Assembly (NCBI GenBank): GCA_903813345.2
Contig: CAIIXF020000001.1
Coordinates: 59,072,270-59,136,269, forward strand
Direction of reading: 5' to 3'
DNA from: Owenia fusiformis
Taxonomy: Eukaryota > Annelida > Polychaeta > Sabellida > Oweniidae
Length of the DNA: 64,000 bases
The notes under the pieces were generated by a model that ran no database searches, was not told the DNA's origin, and worked only from the letters and a program-made list of their open reading frames with translations. The position numbers and the translations under genes are program-made. Below, piece by piece: positions 11,501-22,700 of the stretch (the stretch's first letter is position 1; every line of letters starts with the position of its first letter).

Positions 11501-14071
11501 TTCATAAATCCAATAAATATGACAAAACAAGACTATATTTATACCATTTTGGGCACGCATTTGAGATGCATATGTTGCATATCGTGAGAGTTATATCAAA
11601 GTGAGATATAATTGCCCCTGGGATGTCAGATTCGGAAGCTAAAATGAAAATTTCAATTAAAAAAAAGTGTAATAATTTTTTTACATCTCATGAACAGCAT
11701 TATGACAAAGCAAGACTATATGCCCCATTTTTGGTATATTTGAGTTGTATATGTTACATAATTTTAGAAGTTATTTAGGGACGTCAGAAGCTAAATTTAA
11801 AATTTTTTAAATGTATAATCATTTTCCTACTTCTTATTAGTATAATATTATGACAAAGCAAGAGTACATACACCATTTTGAGTACATTTGAGATACATAT
11901 GCTCCATAATTTGGAAGTTATTAAGGTGAGATATGGTCACCCCTGGGACGTCAGAAGCCAAAATGAGAATTAATATTTTTAAAAATGATCAATCATTTTC
12001 CTACATCTTAGTAATATTATGACAAGACAAGACTATATACACCATTTTGTGCATATTTGAGATACAAATGCTCCATATTTTGGAAGTTATTAAGGTGAGA
12101 TATGGTCACCCCTGGAACGTCAGAAGCTAAAATGAGAATTAATATTTTTTAAAATGTACAATCATTTTTTTACTTCTTATTAGTAATACTATGACAAAGC
12201 AAGAGTGCATACACCATTTTGAGCACATTTGAGATACATATGCTCCATATTTTAGAAGTTATCAAGGTGAGATATGGTCACCCCTGGGACGTCAGAAGGC
12301 AAAATGAGAATTAATATTTTTTGAAATTGTACAATCATTTTTCTACTTCTTATTAGTAATATTATGACAAAGCAAGAGTACATACACCATTTTGAGCACA
12401 TTTGAGATACATATGCTCCATATTTTGGAAGTTAATCATGTGAGATATGGTCACCCCTATCCTGCATGATGCCACAATTTTAAATTTCAATAATTTTTTT
12501 CTCCCCCGGTACATAAGCTATTGATCCAATTTTAAGTATGTGGTATGAACATATATAGGTCCTTTAGAATGATTTTTTTCAGTACATTTCGTACTTTAAC
12601 AAATCTAAAATAAGTTATTACACGTGGTAGAAGTACGAAAATAGGTGGCGCCCCTGTAGTGAATTTCAAGATATGGCCTTATTTTCACCCTAATCCACAC
12701 AAGAAAATTCATACTGATTGTAAACAATGTTTTTGATAAGATTTTATTAGTATTTCAATGTCATTTTACTATTAAAATGTGTTAAAAATTATTTTATACC
12801 CCTACCCCCTGTTTGAAAATGAATAGATGGCGCCTCTTTAACTGCCCATAGCGAATTTACTTACCACACATTTTTACTCAAGTTAAGATAATTTACTCTA
12901 GCGAGTGTCTGGAACAAAATGATACCCTCAAACCTTTTATACTAGCCGATCACCGAAATCGGAGCTGGGGACAGCACTATGATGCTTTTCTGCTATAAAA
13001 ATAATTTATTGGGCTTAAATGCACTATGATAGTTCACAATCAAAGTGATTACAAAGCAGTTGTGTGATGAAATGTGGAATCAATTCAACCTTGTCTGTTT
13101 TGATGCCACAATTCATCATCAAATGGGCTGTAGTGGCCCAATTTAGGCAATGTGCACCATTTCAAGTCTTCTGTCTCCACCATGAGTGGATAAATATTGT
13201 TATAGTCTCACACTTTTTGGTGGACAGCACTCGGTGATTGGTGTTCAGCAGTTGGTGTTCATTCAATGGCTATAGCAAATGGCAGGTGTCGACATTTTAC
13301 ATGTTAATCGCTTATAATGAGATTTGCTTCACCCTGGCATTGCTGTTATCAAGCTTATATTTATTTGTGCTTTATTCTTGCTAAAACTAGCGCACGTGCA
13401 TGGCTTGCTCTTTTGCCTTACAGATCACTGTAGATTATCGCCCTGTGATTGATGATACATTGACAGAGACAGAGTGTGAAACAGTACCTCCTGCAGTTCG
13501 CACTTACTAATGCTTATGTTGGACTCACCATAGGTATATTATACAGGGATCGTGTATTGGGAGGGGAATGCAATGCTTAATTATTTAACTGTTGGTCTTG
13601 TTGATGTTAAGTTAATGGCAGATAAGTTTGAGCTGTTCAGCTAGCTTTTTTCATATTGAACTTTTAACTCATTCGTCAGTTGTAGAGAATAGTATGCGTA
13701 CAATCTATGTTCATTATGGTTTCACTCTGAATATATAAAAGTAGCATCTAAGTACATGAGTATATGAATAAATATTAACTTGGATATCTCGTATAAAATA
13801 ATCATACAATTTGAAATATATTTTTTAATGAAATTATATGTGTATGGTAGAGATGGTAAGTCTGCTCCGTGCCAAGAAAACATAACCATTGATTCATATA
13901 AATAAAGGGGAGTTTGGGCCAAGAGTTTCAATGCTTTGGTTTAGCCTGTTTAAACTGTAATTATAAATAGAAACTTTTTTCCAGGTGTGTCTTGATTACC
14001 GACCAGTGATAGACTCAACTTTAGATAAGTCGGAAACAGACTCTGTCCCTCCTGCTGTTCGATCATACTAA
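5537..14071 (+). CDS. SDHA: Succinate dehydrogenase flavoprotein subunit, 3' two thirds (5' exons outside window)
   Basis: Catalytic FAD subunit of mitochondrial complex II, which oxidises succinate to fumarate and passes electrons to SDHB. Exons read from the sequence are 5537-5661, 5862-6110, 6307-6422, 6704-6901, 7150-7242, 7526-7624, 7888-8031 and 8391-8504, then a terminal exon at 13424-13510 or 13985-14071. All junctions are GT-AG and phases match throughout, giving about 407 residues that align end to end with the C-terminal two thirds of animal SDHA. Visible active-site landmarks are FVQFHPTG (His), LITEG (Thr-Glu), LASRDVVSR (Arg), PTVHYNMGG (His) and the FAD/substrate segment [20 protein letters not shown]. 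The Cys after ITEG in human SDHA is Ser here. The N-terminal part, with the Rossmann motif and the covalent-FAD His, is not present in 1-5536, so those exons must lie left of the window. Family identity is certain; exon ends are inferred from splice consensus. Confidence 0.96.
9345..10570 (+). repeat. 172-bp tandem array, left arm (about 8 units)
   Basis: Units start near 9351, 9523, 9695, 9866, 10038, 10213, 10378 and 10535. Each has the order TGACGTCCCAGG, GACCATATCTCAC, CCAAAATATGGAGCATATG and GGTGTATGTACTCTTGC. The first five are very similar and the last three progressively diverged, as expected when an array is homogenised at one end. Confidence 0.9.
11590..12460 (-). repeat. 172-bp tandem array, right arm (about 6 units, inverted)
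   Basis: The same unit as in the left arm, on the opposite strand: GTGAGATATGGTCACCCC occurs near 11927, 12096, 12269 and 12442, with degraded units near 11602 and 11775. As in the left arm, the outer units are the best preserved. Confidence 0.88.
13000..13423 (+). other. Rest of the SDHA intron before the proximal terminal exon
   Basis: Non-coding. A G/T-rich stretch near 13190-13270 (TTGGTG repeats after a GTTATAGTCTC motif) resembles the stretch at about 61150-61260. Nothing else was recognised. Confidence 0.5.
13424..13510 (+). CDS. SDHA: SDHA alternative terminal exon, proximal copy
   Basis: Follows a good acceptor (pyrimidine tract then TTACAG) in phase 0, as required by the donor at 8505. 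It encodes 28 residues beginning [10 protein letters not shown] and ending VPPAVRTY before TAA, which is the canonical SDHA C-terminus. It is the same length as the distal copy (87 nt with stop) and identical to it at 17 of 28 residues. Differences cluster at the first three residues and in the acidic linker (TETECET against DKSETDS). AATAAA-like signals at about 13763 and 13901 could end an mRNA using this exon before the distal copy. It could be a decayed duplicate, but the open frame, intact acceptor and conserved ends argue that it is used. Confidence 0.8.
   Translation: MTVDYRPVIDDTLTETECETVPPAVRTY
13985..14071 (+). CDS. SDHA: SDHA alternative terminal exon, distal copy
   Basis: Follows TTTTTTCCAG in phase 0. 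It encodes 28 residues beginning [10 protein letters not shown] and ending VPPAVRSY, then TAA; the final RSY matches vertebrate SDHA exactly. It lies 474 bases after the end of the proximal copy. Each copy carries its own stop, so including the proximal one makes the distal one untranslated; at protein level they are mutually exclusive. Several AATAAA-like signals follow between about 14950 and 15230. Confidence 0.85.
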   Translation: MCLDYRPVIDSTLDKSETDSVPPAVRSY

Positions 14072-16494
14072 GTGGGACAATTTCGAACGTTAGATTATTT
14101 TCCAAACTTTAATTAAACCAGCACCAAATCCACTTAGGCAATTCTAGTGGAGATTCTGCTACTTCAAGAAGAGGAGGGAAAGCCCCAGAGTTTAAAGATG
14201 ACAGACATAATTACCTCTCTTGCTTACCACCTTCGTTCGTTCGAATTTTCATCGGCTAGTTATCAAATATTACACTTCGTTTGGGATGTTTTAATTGACA
14301 TAGGCATATTCCGTACACCTTTCCTTATCTTGATGTGAAATGAGAAGCTATGATATTGGTTAACACGCCAGAAATGAACATAATATTATTCGAAGCGTTT
14401 TCGAAAATTTTGAAACCGCCATTGATGACGTCATTTGTTTGTCGACTTTTGACCAATCAGCGACGATGTCATCTCAATACAGATTTACATTATAAGCGTA
14501 TGTCATCTTTGAACCCTGGTGTTTCTCCCCCTCTGTACTTCAAGCCTATAAAGAGATTTTGCAGGACTTAACTATTCTGATGACAAGCGTTTAACAAAGT
14601 AGTATCCATGGCTTATTTTGTGGCTGTTTCAAAGAAATACTTAAACGAAGGAGGTTGACATCCAGTATTTGAAAACATTTTACACTCTAAAGCCTGTATT
14701 GTGCATACCTATGGTAGTCATTGTTGAGAAGCAGTTCATGTTTCTTGATGTTGAAAAATGATTCATGTGATAAACTCTTATATTTAAAATAATATGAAAT
14801 ACACACTGGATGTAAAAAACTATTTCTGACCTATTATTTTTTGTTTCTCAATTGTATCATAATTGTGAAATAGTTTATGACACTTAGAAATATACCCTGT
14901 TTTACTCAGGCTGGATTCAAAAAAATCGTTATGAAACTATTTGCCAAAATATGAAAATAAAAATATCATAAAATGTGTGAGAAATAAAAAAAATGTTTTC
15001 CACATGAGACCATGATTATTATTCTAGCAGACTTTGTATAAATTTTAGAGTATTAAATATTTGAAATTATGTCATTGAATTTGAATTCATTATTTTTCAA
15101 TTTGTTATTGACTGGTGAGAAAGTGTTGTACATGAAGCAGTACATATTAATATCTTTATATGTTTAGTGATGTATTTATCATGTAAACCTTGTTTCGTTC
15201 ATTGCTTAGGCTATCATGCAAGCAGTAAATAAATGTCTATGTACATAATATTATTTAAAAAAGCATCTGTTTATATTTGTTTCTTTGTTAGTTTCATCCA
15301 TTTAACGTCAAGTGATTATTTTGCATACTGAGTTGTTTGAGGAAGTAAAGAAAATATATGCTGGCTTTATCTTGAAAGGGTAAAATGGTACTTAGATTTA
15401 AACTCCCCCCCCCCAAAAAAAAAAAATTGTTGCAATTATGTGACAAAAAATGAATTCTAAAATTATCAACAACAGAGTCTTAGAATTATTCCTTTGAATG
15501 ACACACAATATTGAAATCTGCACATTGCAATCTTCTAAAGCAATCATTGCAATCTTCTAAAGCATCCAAGTGGTCCTGTTCCAATCCTAATTTTAATTTC
15601 TAAAAAAGGAAATTGTCATGTCTGATCAAAATATAGAAGTGACTGAAATGTTCACATTCATTTAAGAAATCCACTTTTTCATTCTTTACAAGCTGGCCTT
15701 TAACAAACACTGACAAAATTTAAGATGATCTTATAAAGTTTGGGACTTTGTTGAAAATAGACATGACAGGGAATGATGAGAGCAAAGGTATTGCGAAATG
15801 TGACAATTTTTTTCGAAATCTCTCAACTTGTAAGTCTATCCTCTTTCTGGAGTAGGCTGTTTTGGGAGCAATTAGAAAATAAATAATTTTCAAAGACAGT
15901 AGTTGGTGAATTCACAAATAGCAAGGCAAGGCGTGTCTAATTCAGGCGTTATTTCCTAAACTGACACTCAATGCTCCGCATCTCATGGAAAGCAACACCT
16001 TCAAGGTTGGTCATTCCACATTGCACTGGGTCCTGGGCTTAAATCCTTAAATAACACATGGGTTTTCACATAACATTATGTGCTATAGACCAGGAAGAAT
16101 CTTACCTTGAGTCCCTTCCAAATCTCTCTCATAAGAAATGAAACTGAAACATAGAACATCATATGGTTTTGATCATTCTGGGTTTTGATAAAACTTTTAT
16201 TGAGCATATAGGGGCCCGCCATATAGGTTAGCCACCTGCTAGCCACAGCCAACAAACTACTTCAAACAGGTATCTGGTCTTAAAACCTTTGGATGACTGG
16301 CTGACCGGGCTGGCTGCTTGACATCTAATTTCAAAAGCTGTCATATTTCTAAGATAACGGTGTTGAGACATTGATCAGTCCCCAATTCTCGCTTTAGCGA
16401 ATATTAATACAACATATTTTAGTTGTTCTAATCGAGAAAAGTTTGAAAACCGTGTGAAATGTTTCATGTTTTTACTATTATTCGCTGTTACAGT
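14072..16494. other. SDHA 3' UTR and intergenic region
   Basis: Holds the 3' UTR of SDHA (AATAAA-like signals near 14955, 14985 and 15226), a C-run followed by an A-run near 15400, and the promoter-like cluster listed separately. No coding exon was recognised. Confidence 0.5.
14426..14500 (+). promoter_or_regulatory. Candidate promoter: CRE, CCAAT box and TATA-like element
   Basis: A perfect TGACGTCA palindrome (14426-14433) is followed by CCAAT (14453-14457) and an ATTATAAGC element near 14489. Spacing and order suit a core promoter and it lies between the two genes, so it could start a non-coding first exon of the zinc transporter. It may equally sit inside a repeat, since TGACGTCA followed by a CCAATC sequence recurs near 44970-45045. 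Confidence 0.3.
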
Positions 16495-16502
16495 GACACT
16501 CG

Positions 16503-16711
16503 ATGTCGATAAACAGTGACCATGTTGTAGCTGAGAGTATAGGCTCTACGAGTGATACCACAGTTCATCGGAAAAGAAACCATAGACATCGATGTTCGTC
16601 GTCATGTGTAGAAATCGATGCAGCTCAAATTGATGCAAACTTCCTGGATCAGGTTGAGGGTTCCTCTGAGGATACCAGACCTCTTTTGCCACCACCTCCT
16701 GCACCCGAAAG
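16503..16711 (+). CDS. SLC30A2-like: ZnT first coding exon (cytosolic N-terminus)
   Basis: ATG at 16503 opens 69 codons ending ...LLPPPPAPE plus AG, then a GTGATT donor. The phase matches the G that opens the 54334 exon (AG|G, Arg) and the T that opens the 27808 microexon. The sequence is low-complexity, typical of the variable ZnT N-terminus: a basic His/Arg cluster (HRKRNHRHR) and then DTRPLL, which fits the acidic dileucine sorting signal [D/E]xxxL[L/I]. An acceptor-like GCTGTTACAG ends at 16494, so a 5' UTR exon may be spliced upstream. Assignment rests on phase and position, not homology. Confidence 0.62.
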
Positions 16712-19700
16712 GTGATTATACATTTTGTTATTTGATTTTCAATAAGTCCATGCCATGATCATGTTCTTCTTTGAAGCACCAGTGCTTGTGACTGTAACGA
16801 CCCTTGGGCATCCATCGGGGAGCCGAGCCAAATACTACACTCGACAGAGATTGTGCTAAATCCAATGCCCCGTACGGGAATCTATCCCAGACTCTCTACC
16901 CCTGAACAATAAAGGCTAGCTACTACAGCTGCCTGAGCTGTCATCCCCAGTGCACAGCAACAAGCCTGCACTACTGGTAAAGAGGGGTGATGTCAACGCG
17001 GTAGCCTGACAGTCACCCCAGGGTATTTCAACATAAAGGGACTTCCTAGGGGGGTACAGGGGCCAACCAGAAAGGTTCCTCTCAATTTTAAAATGAGTTG
17101 TAAACCATAGATCTATTTTTAAATGTTAAGGTTTTAAATTATATTATATTCAAATTCTACCAGTTAATTATATATCTGCTTTATATGGGCTTATTAGCCT
17201 TTTGCAGATTATTGACATAGACATAAAATTATACCTCCATATTATCAGATCCAAAGTAAACACGCTTGACACCTGTAAATAAAGACAGGTATAATTCTAT
17301 TGATCAGTTCATATAAACATGTAAAATCCTTGGGGTCATTAACTTATTTATTAAACCTTGTTATTTTCTTCCTTTGGTTCAGATTTAGGTAGATCATGGG
17401 CTTTCAATTAGTTGAAAGCTAGTAGATCAAGTATATGGAACAAATATGATGAACTTTCAGTATGATTTCCAGATTTCCCATAAGCTTCATTTTGAACAGA
17501 TTGCTAGATAAAATAGATTTAATTGTGTATTTTACCCGAATAGGAGTTAACGTAGCAGTATAACCACATTACAGTTTTATATGTCAAAACTTATTCTTCA
17601 GATGTTTTGTTCCAAATGAAGTAGATGTTGAGTTTGTTACTTTAAACATTTTAAGGTGGTTATACACCCAGATGCTCTATAAAGATAGATTTTTTTTATG
17701 AAAATGTTCATGACATACTTTTGTTTCATATTTAGGCCAAAAGAGTTTTCAATGATTTTTTTTATTTACGATTTTATCCCCCAATTCTGGACAGATGAGA
17801 GTAGGGAATTAAGAGGTTACAACGAAGTAAAATATTACACTTCTGTACTGTAGAATTAATGAGTATGATATATGTTTATGTGTGATAAGTTTTACACGCA
17901 TACTTTTGTGTTACTTCAGTCGCATTTTACTCTAGTGTTTTGTGTTTGGAATGAGAAATGTAATAACACATAGGTTTCTATGGGAATGATTTTATTTGTG
18001 TTTACTGAATACTCAGTGTTGAGAGTTTTAAGTCATGTGAGACCTATTTAGACTTTTAAAATTCGAAAAGATTTCCTGAACAATTTTTTTATTCAAAAAC
18101 GTTGAATTTGTCACTTTTTCATTAACATTGTTTGGTTCCCACACAAGTATTCCTATAAACAATGAAGGGCATCACTTCATATAATTATATAAGCTACTTT
18201 GCTGTTAAAGAATTTGGAAAAAAGGTTGGAAAGAAATTGAATCAAAAATAGTTCACAAATAAATGCAATTTGAGTTTTATTTAACAGTGGTATAAAACTG
18301 TTGAAACTGTTATAAAACCTATATTTTAGTAATTACATGTAATTCAAAAATGTTGTATTTAGATAGTTTGATAAATTGAATTGAACACAACTATTCCTAA
18401 TTTTCAGAAAATATGCATGTATCTTAATTTAATTTAAGGCACACCATGGGCATTCTAGTCTGTTGAAAGCCCATATGGGCACATATAAAAATATATTTTA
18501 TTGTTGGAATAATGTGCCCTTTACTCAATGCTTCTATTACTATTTCTAATAGTGTTCAGAAAAGAGATTTATCATAATTTATCCCATAGTTGAGGTCACA
18601 TCTGTATGATAACATGAAAATATATTCATGATATTTTGCAAATGTGTGGAAAAAGCGATATCTCTTGAATGCGGAGAATATTCCACAGATATCATATTTT
18701 TCGTCAGATTTGAAATCTCCTGCCAAATGTGACGTATATTGTTACATGATGATTTCATGCCGTCAAGTTATGAATGAATGAATGTTGTTTTGAAATGCTT
18801 GATTTAGTTTTATAGGTGAACTATGGGATAAATAGAACATCCTCTGAATTTTTTGTGACAATATTTTAATCCACTCATAAAAAGTTTGAATTCAAATCAA
18901 AACTTGATATCAATATCTCACGCCTGGAGATCGTACAAAATGGATGGAGGGGGGGGCGAGTAGGCGATTTCTGCAAGATTTATTTTTTGAAGAGAAAATT
19001 TACAACTGAAATGCCAAATGAATAGGTGCAGTGCATGGCAAAATATGTTAGGTCTTCTAATATTTTTTTTGAACAGATACGCTTCTAGGATATTTAAAAA
19101 GGTGCATCATCATCAAAGTGCAAAAGTCAATGTTTTTGCTATAAATCAGGCAACAATGATCTACACGACCTGTAATAAATAGGTATAAGGGACGTTATTA
19201 TCACAACACAAAAAATAATCAAAATAAATTAATATCGGATGGAGGGGGGAGTGAGTGGAGGGGTGAGTTATATGTCTTTACGATGGAACAAATTCAAAAG
19301 AACTTGTGTATTTGAAATAACTAAACTCGGTACCCCAGTAAGAATTGTAGAATTGGAAAATTGGAAAATTTGGAGTTAGGCTATAAGAATAAATTCAAGT
19401 AGCAAGCGCATGTCTTATCATGTCTTATATACACATTATCCCCCCCTCCATCCACTCCCCCCCTCCATTCAATATTAATTTATTTGATTATTTTTTGTAT
19501 AATGCATGGAAACTAACTTTAAAAAGTGAGCAATGTCATTAGTGTTGTGATAATAACGTCCCTTTTACCTATTTATTACAGGTCGTGAAGACCATTGTTG
19601 CCTGATTTATAACAAAAACATTCACTTTTGCACGTTGGTGATTATGCGCCTTTTTTAATAAATCTCATATCTTAGAAGCGTATCAGTTCAAAAAAAAATA

Positions 19701-22700
19701 CAAGAAGACCTAACATATTTAGCACTGCGCCTATTCATTTGGCAATTCAGTTGTAAATTTTCTCTTGAAAAAATAAATCTTTCAATTTTGTTGAGTTTTC
19801 TTGCAGAAATCGCCTACTCCCCCTCCATCCATTTTGTATGATCATCGGGTGTGTATCTATCTGCACTCATTCAATACGCTCACTCATCCAGATATTGACA
19901 TCAACTCATGGAGAAAAATGATACCACTCATAATCACATACATATTTGGTGATTTAAAAATATCAATTCAAACATTATAAAAATCAGAATTAACCAGAAC
20001 AATTTTTGGGTCATAATAAACATATTTTCAAACTTAACATTGAGCCTTTAACAAAGAATTATTGAAAATCAATTTTGCTTCATTGTACCCGTATGTTGCT
20101 TTACTAGTAACATGTGGCCTCGGATCAAATGTGTGCAATGATTCATACGGGATTCATACTAGCATGTTTAGAGGCTGTTTTACAAACATGAAATAAGAAT
20201 CAACATCCAATTATAGATAAATAAGCAAGAAACATACCTCTCAAAATAAACCAATCAAGGGATATCAAAAAGGACCCCTCTAACTGATACTGCCTCTAAA
20301 AATGAGGAATAAACAGTAAAACTGTGGAAGTTCAACACCAGGTGCAAAAAATTAGTATTCCACTTGGGAGGTATTCCGACCGGGTTGTTCCACTCACATG
20401 AAGGTTAAGCTTACATTTGTTTAAAGGCAGCACGATGAACAATTTTGTATATAATTGAGGTATTCCATCTACAGAGGTGTTACATATGTGTTAAGCTTTA
20501 CGGGTTTTACTGTTTTAAACATGAGTTTATGTATATGCACTTTGCTTCAGCATTCCTAATAGATTCAGACAACTGATTGTCTTATTGTCTGCATTGTTTT
20601 GTGATTGATAAGATCAGATGCAATTAATGTGTCATTTATAATCACTTAACATCACAATGCAATTCTATAAAATTGAATTATATTGAACATTATTATATAT
20701 CAAGCTAAGTTGATAGCAGCCTTGATCTAATATTACAATGAATTGCTTTTGTATGACCTATTTATGATTGAAAATGTTCATGCAAATAATGGTGAAATAT
20801 GATTTATTTCTGCTTGAAACAATGTATCTTCTTATTGACATTTCAGAACCCATCATGTCCCTTCCTCAGATGTTTTGGTCACAGGATCAAAGAATTGAGT
20901 CCCAAACATGTGAAAGTTTGAAATGACCAACGTCTCTGATCAAACTATTTTAATTTTCTCCTAATATATCTCAATGACATTGATACCACTACATTGATTA
21001 TAAAATGATATCACTCAAAATCATATTATAACTAATAATACAATACATGACTGATTCAACGATTGTTAGATTCATAGCACTCTGATTGACCCATGTGCTG
21101 TATTTTTTAACTTTAATGCCATTGAATGGTTACATAATCCATATTAATCAGATGTCTAGGATATTTTTGGGGTATTTTAGAGAAGTTAAAAGCTATTAAA
21201 GATGGATGCATCCTTACTAGCCACTTTGTTTATCTAAGAGATAAACATACATGTAATCACACACAGTCAGTAATTACACTTAATGCCTAAAATTGCATGT
21301 CAGAATATGTTTAAAATGCAGATAAAGAAACGATTGTTATTTTTTATAATTACCTAAGTAGCATAATCATACAATATTTGCAGCAGCAAAGCAAGCAACA
21401 TGCTTTAACATTTTTTGCTCGCTCGCAAAACCCGCCCTTTATTGTGTGATTAGACTTTTATTATGCTTTGGTTAGAAACCATGCGCAATGCGTTGGCATT
21501 TTTGTGGATGTATGTAGAATATAGGTGTTGGGATTGTTTGTTCTGAATATTAGAAATTAGAATTAAAAATAAAAATTACATCCTACAGCCCAAACGAATC
21601 TTCTTTGTCATTTGTGTTCATTAAGTATGTATTCAGGGAGATGCTGCCGGTTTATAGAATTATATCTTTAACATGTTGAAAATATTAAAGCACTATATAT
21701 CTAATATCATTGAATAAAGATGCGCCTCATGAAATACAGATTTTCTTGGGTATAATATTTTATATGTATTTTACTGAAAATCATTGAATAACTCATATTA
21801 TACCTGCATAAAATCAAATTGCAAAAATATATTGATGAATTCTATTTTTCATTAACTAAACTGAAATAACAATCGGAGGGTTTTAATTAAATAGTTCAAT
21901 ATTGTGTCTAACTGTAAAGGTTACAGATGTGGGATTCTCACGCTGTATGCTTGATCGGTATACATAGGATCTACTCAACAAATAGACTTTCATTTGATAA
22001 ATGAATAAAACTTGTTTATATTTATGGCATGCAGTTTTCTTCAATGTGTTTTGAATGTGTTATAGAATTAGAAAGCTTAATTGCATGCTACCATTTTCAT
22101 AAAGTATATACATCAGATACAGATCGCCATAGGTCTTCAAAATGAGATGCTTCAGTTTATCATAAGATGCCATGGCTTATTGTAATAAGATGACATGGTT
22201 CATCAAAATGAGATGCTTCAGTTTATCATAAGATGCCATGACCTATTGTAATGAGATGCCAAATTGTTTTCATGAGATGCCATTGTTTATCATGATGCAT
22301 CCTTCACATTTTTTGCATTGCAGCTCAAAAAAGTGAAATAACTTTTGACCTAAGATGTCAAGATAGACTAGAATTGCCTTTTACTCCCACCGATTCATTA
22401 AAATGAACTCATAAAAAACTAACAAACTGGGTGTGTGGGCTCAAAGACAATAGATAAGGCTGAATAAGTGCATATACGAGTACACGTCGCAATCACATGG
22501 AATTGTGAATATTCAGAGTCATTCAACAATCAGACTCCATGAAACTTTCAAATGAAAGGCTTATAAAATATTAAATAATTGAATTGACAGCATATATTGT
22601 CATAAAACATTTCCATTTAATGATTTCAATCAAAACTAAGATAATTTAAACCTATTAATTTTCATGATATTTATGATACTATAAAACTTTGATCCATAAA

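Larger units (their letters stand above)
8831..12975. mobile_element. Non-autonomous DNA transposon with ~2 kb inverted arms inside an SDHA intron
   Basis: The left arm (8831 to about 10857) is repeated in reverse complement as the right arm (about 11278 to 12975), leaving a loop of about 420 bases. Both ends begin GCTGTCCCCAGCTCCGATTT. The outer ~520 bases of the arms match with few differences. The inner parts carry 172-bp tandem units and differ in copy number, which makes the left arm longer. The arms continue past the tandem units through a matching segment with GACTGTCTCC and CAACATCTTTTG. No transposase is visible and no clean target-site duplication was found. It lies in the same orientation-neutral intron that precedes the alternative SDHA exons. 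Confidence 0.88.

Noticed and set aside
9345-12460. CRISPR-like spaced repeats
   Set aside because: Units are 172 bp tandem repeats without unique spacers, in an animal intron; they belong to a transposon.
14350-14571. 73-codon open frame downstream of SDHA
   Set aside because: Overlaps the promoter-like cluster, has no recognisable feature, and the region is more easily explained as 3' UTR or intergenic DNA.
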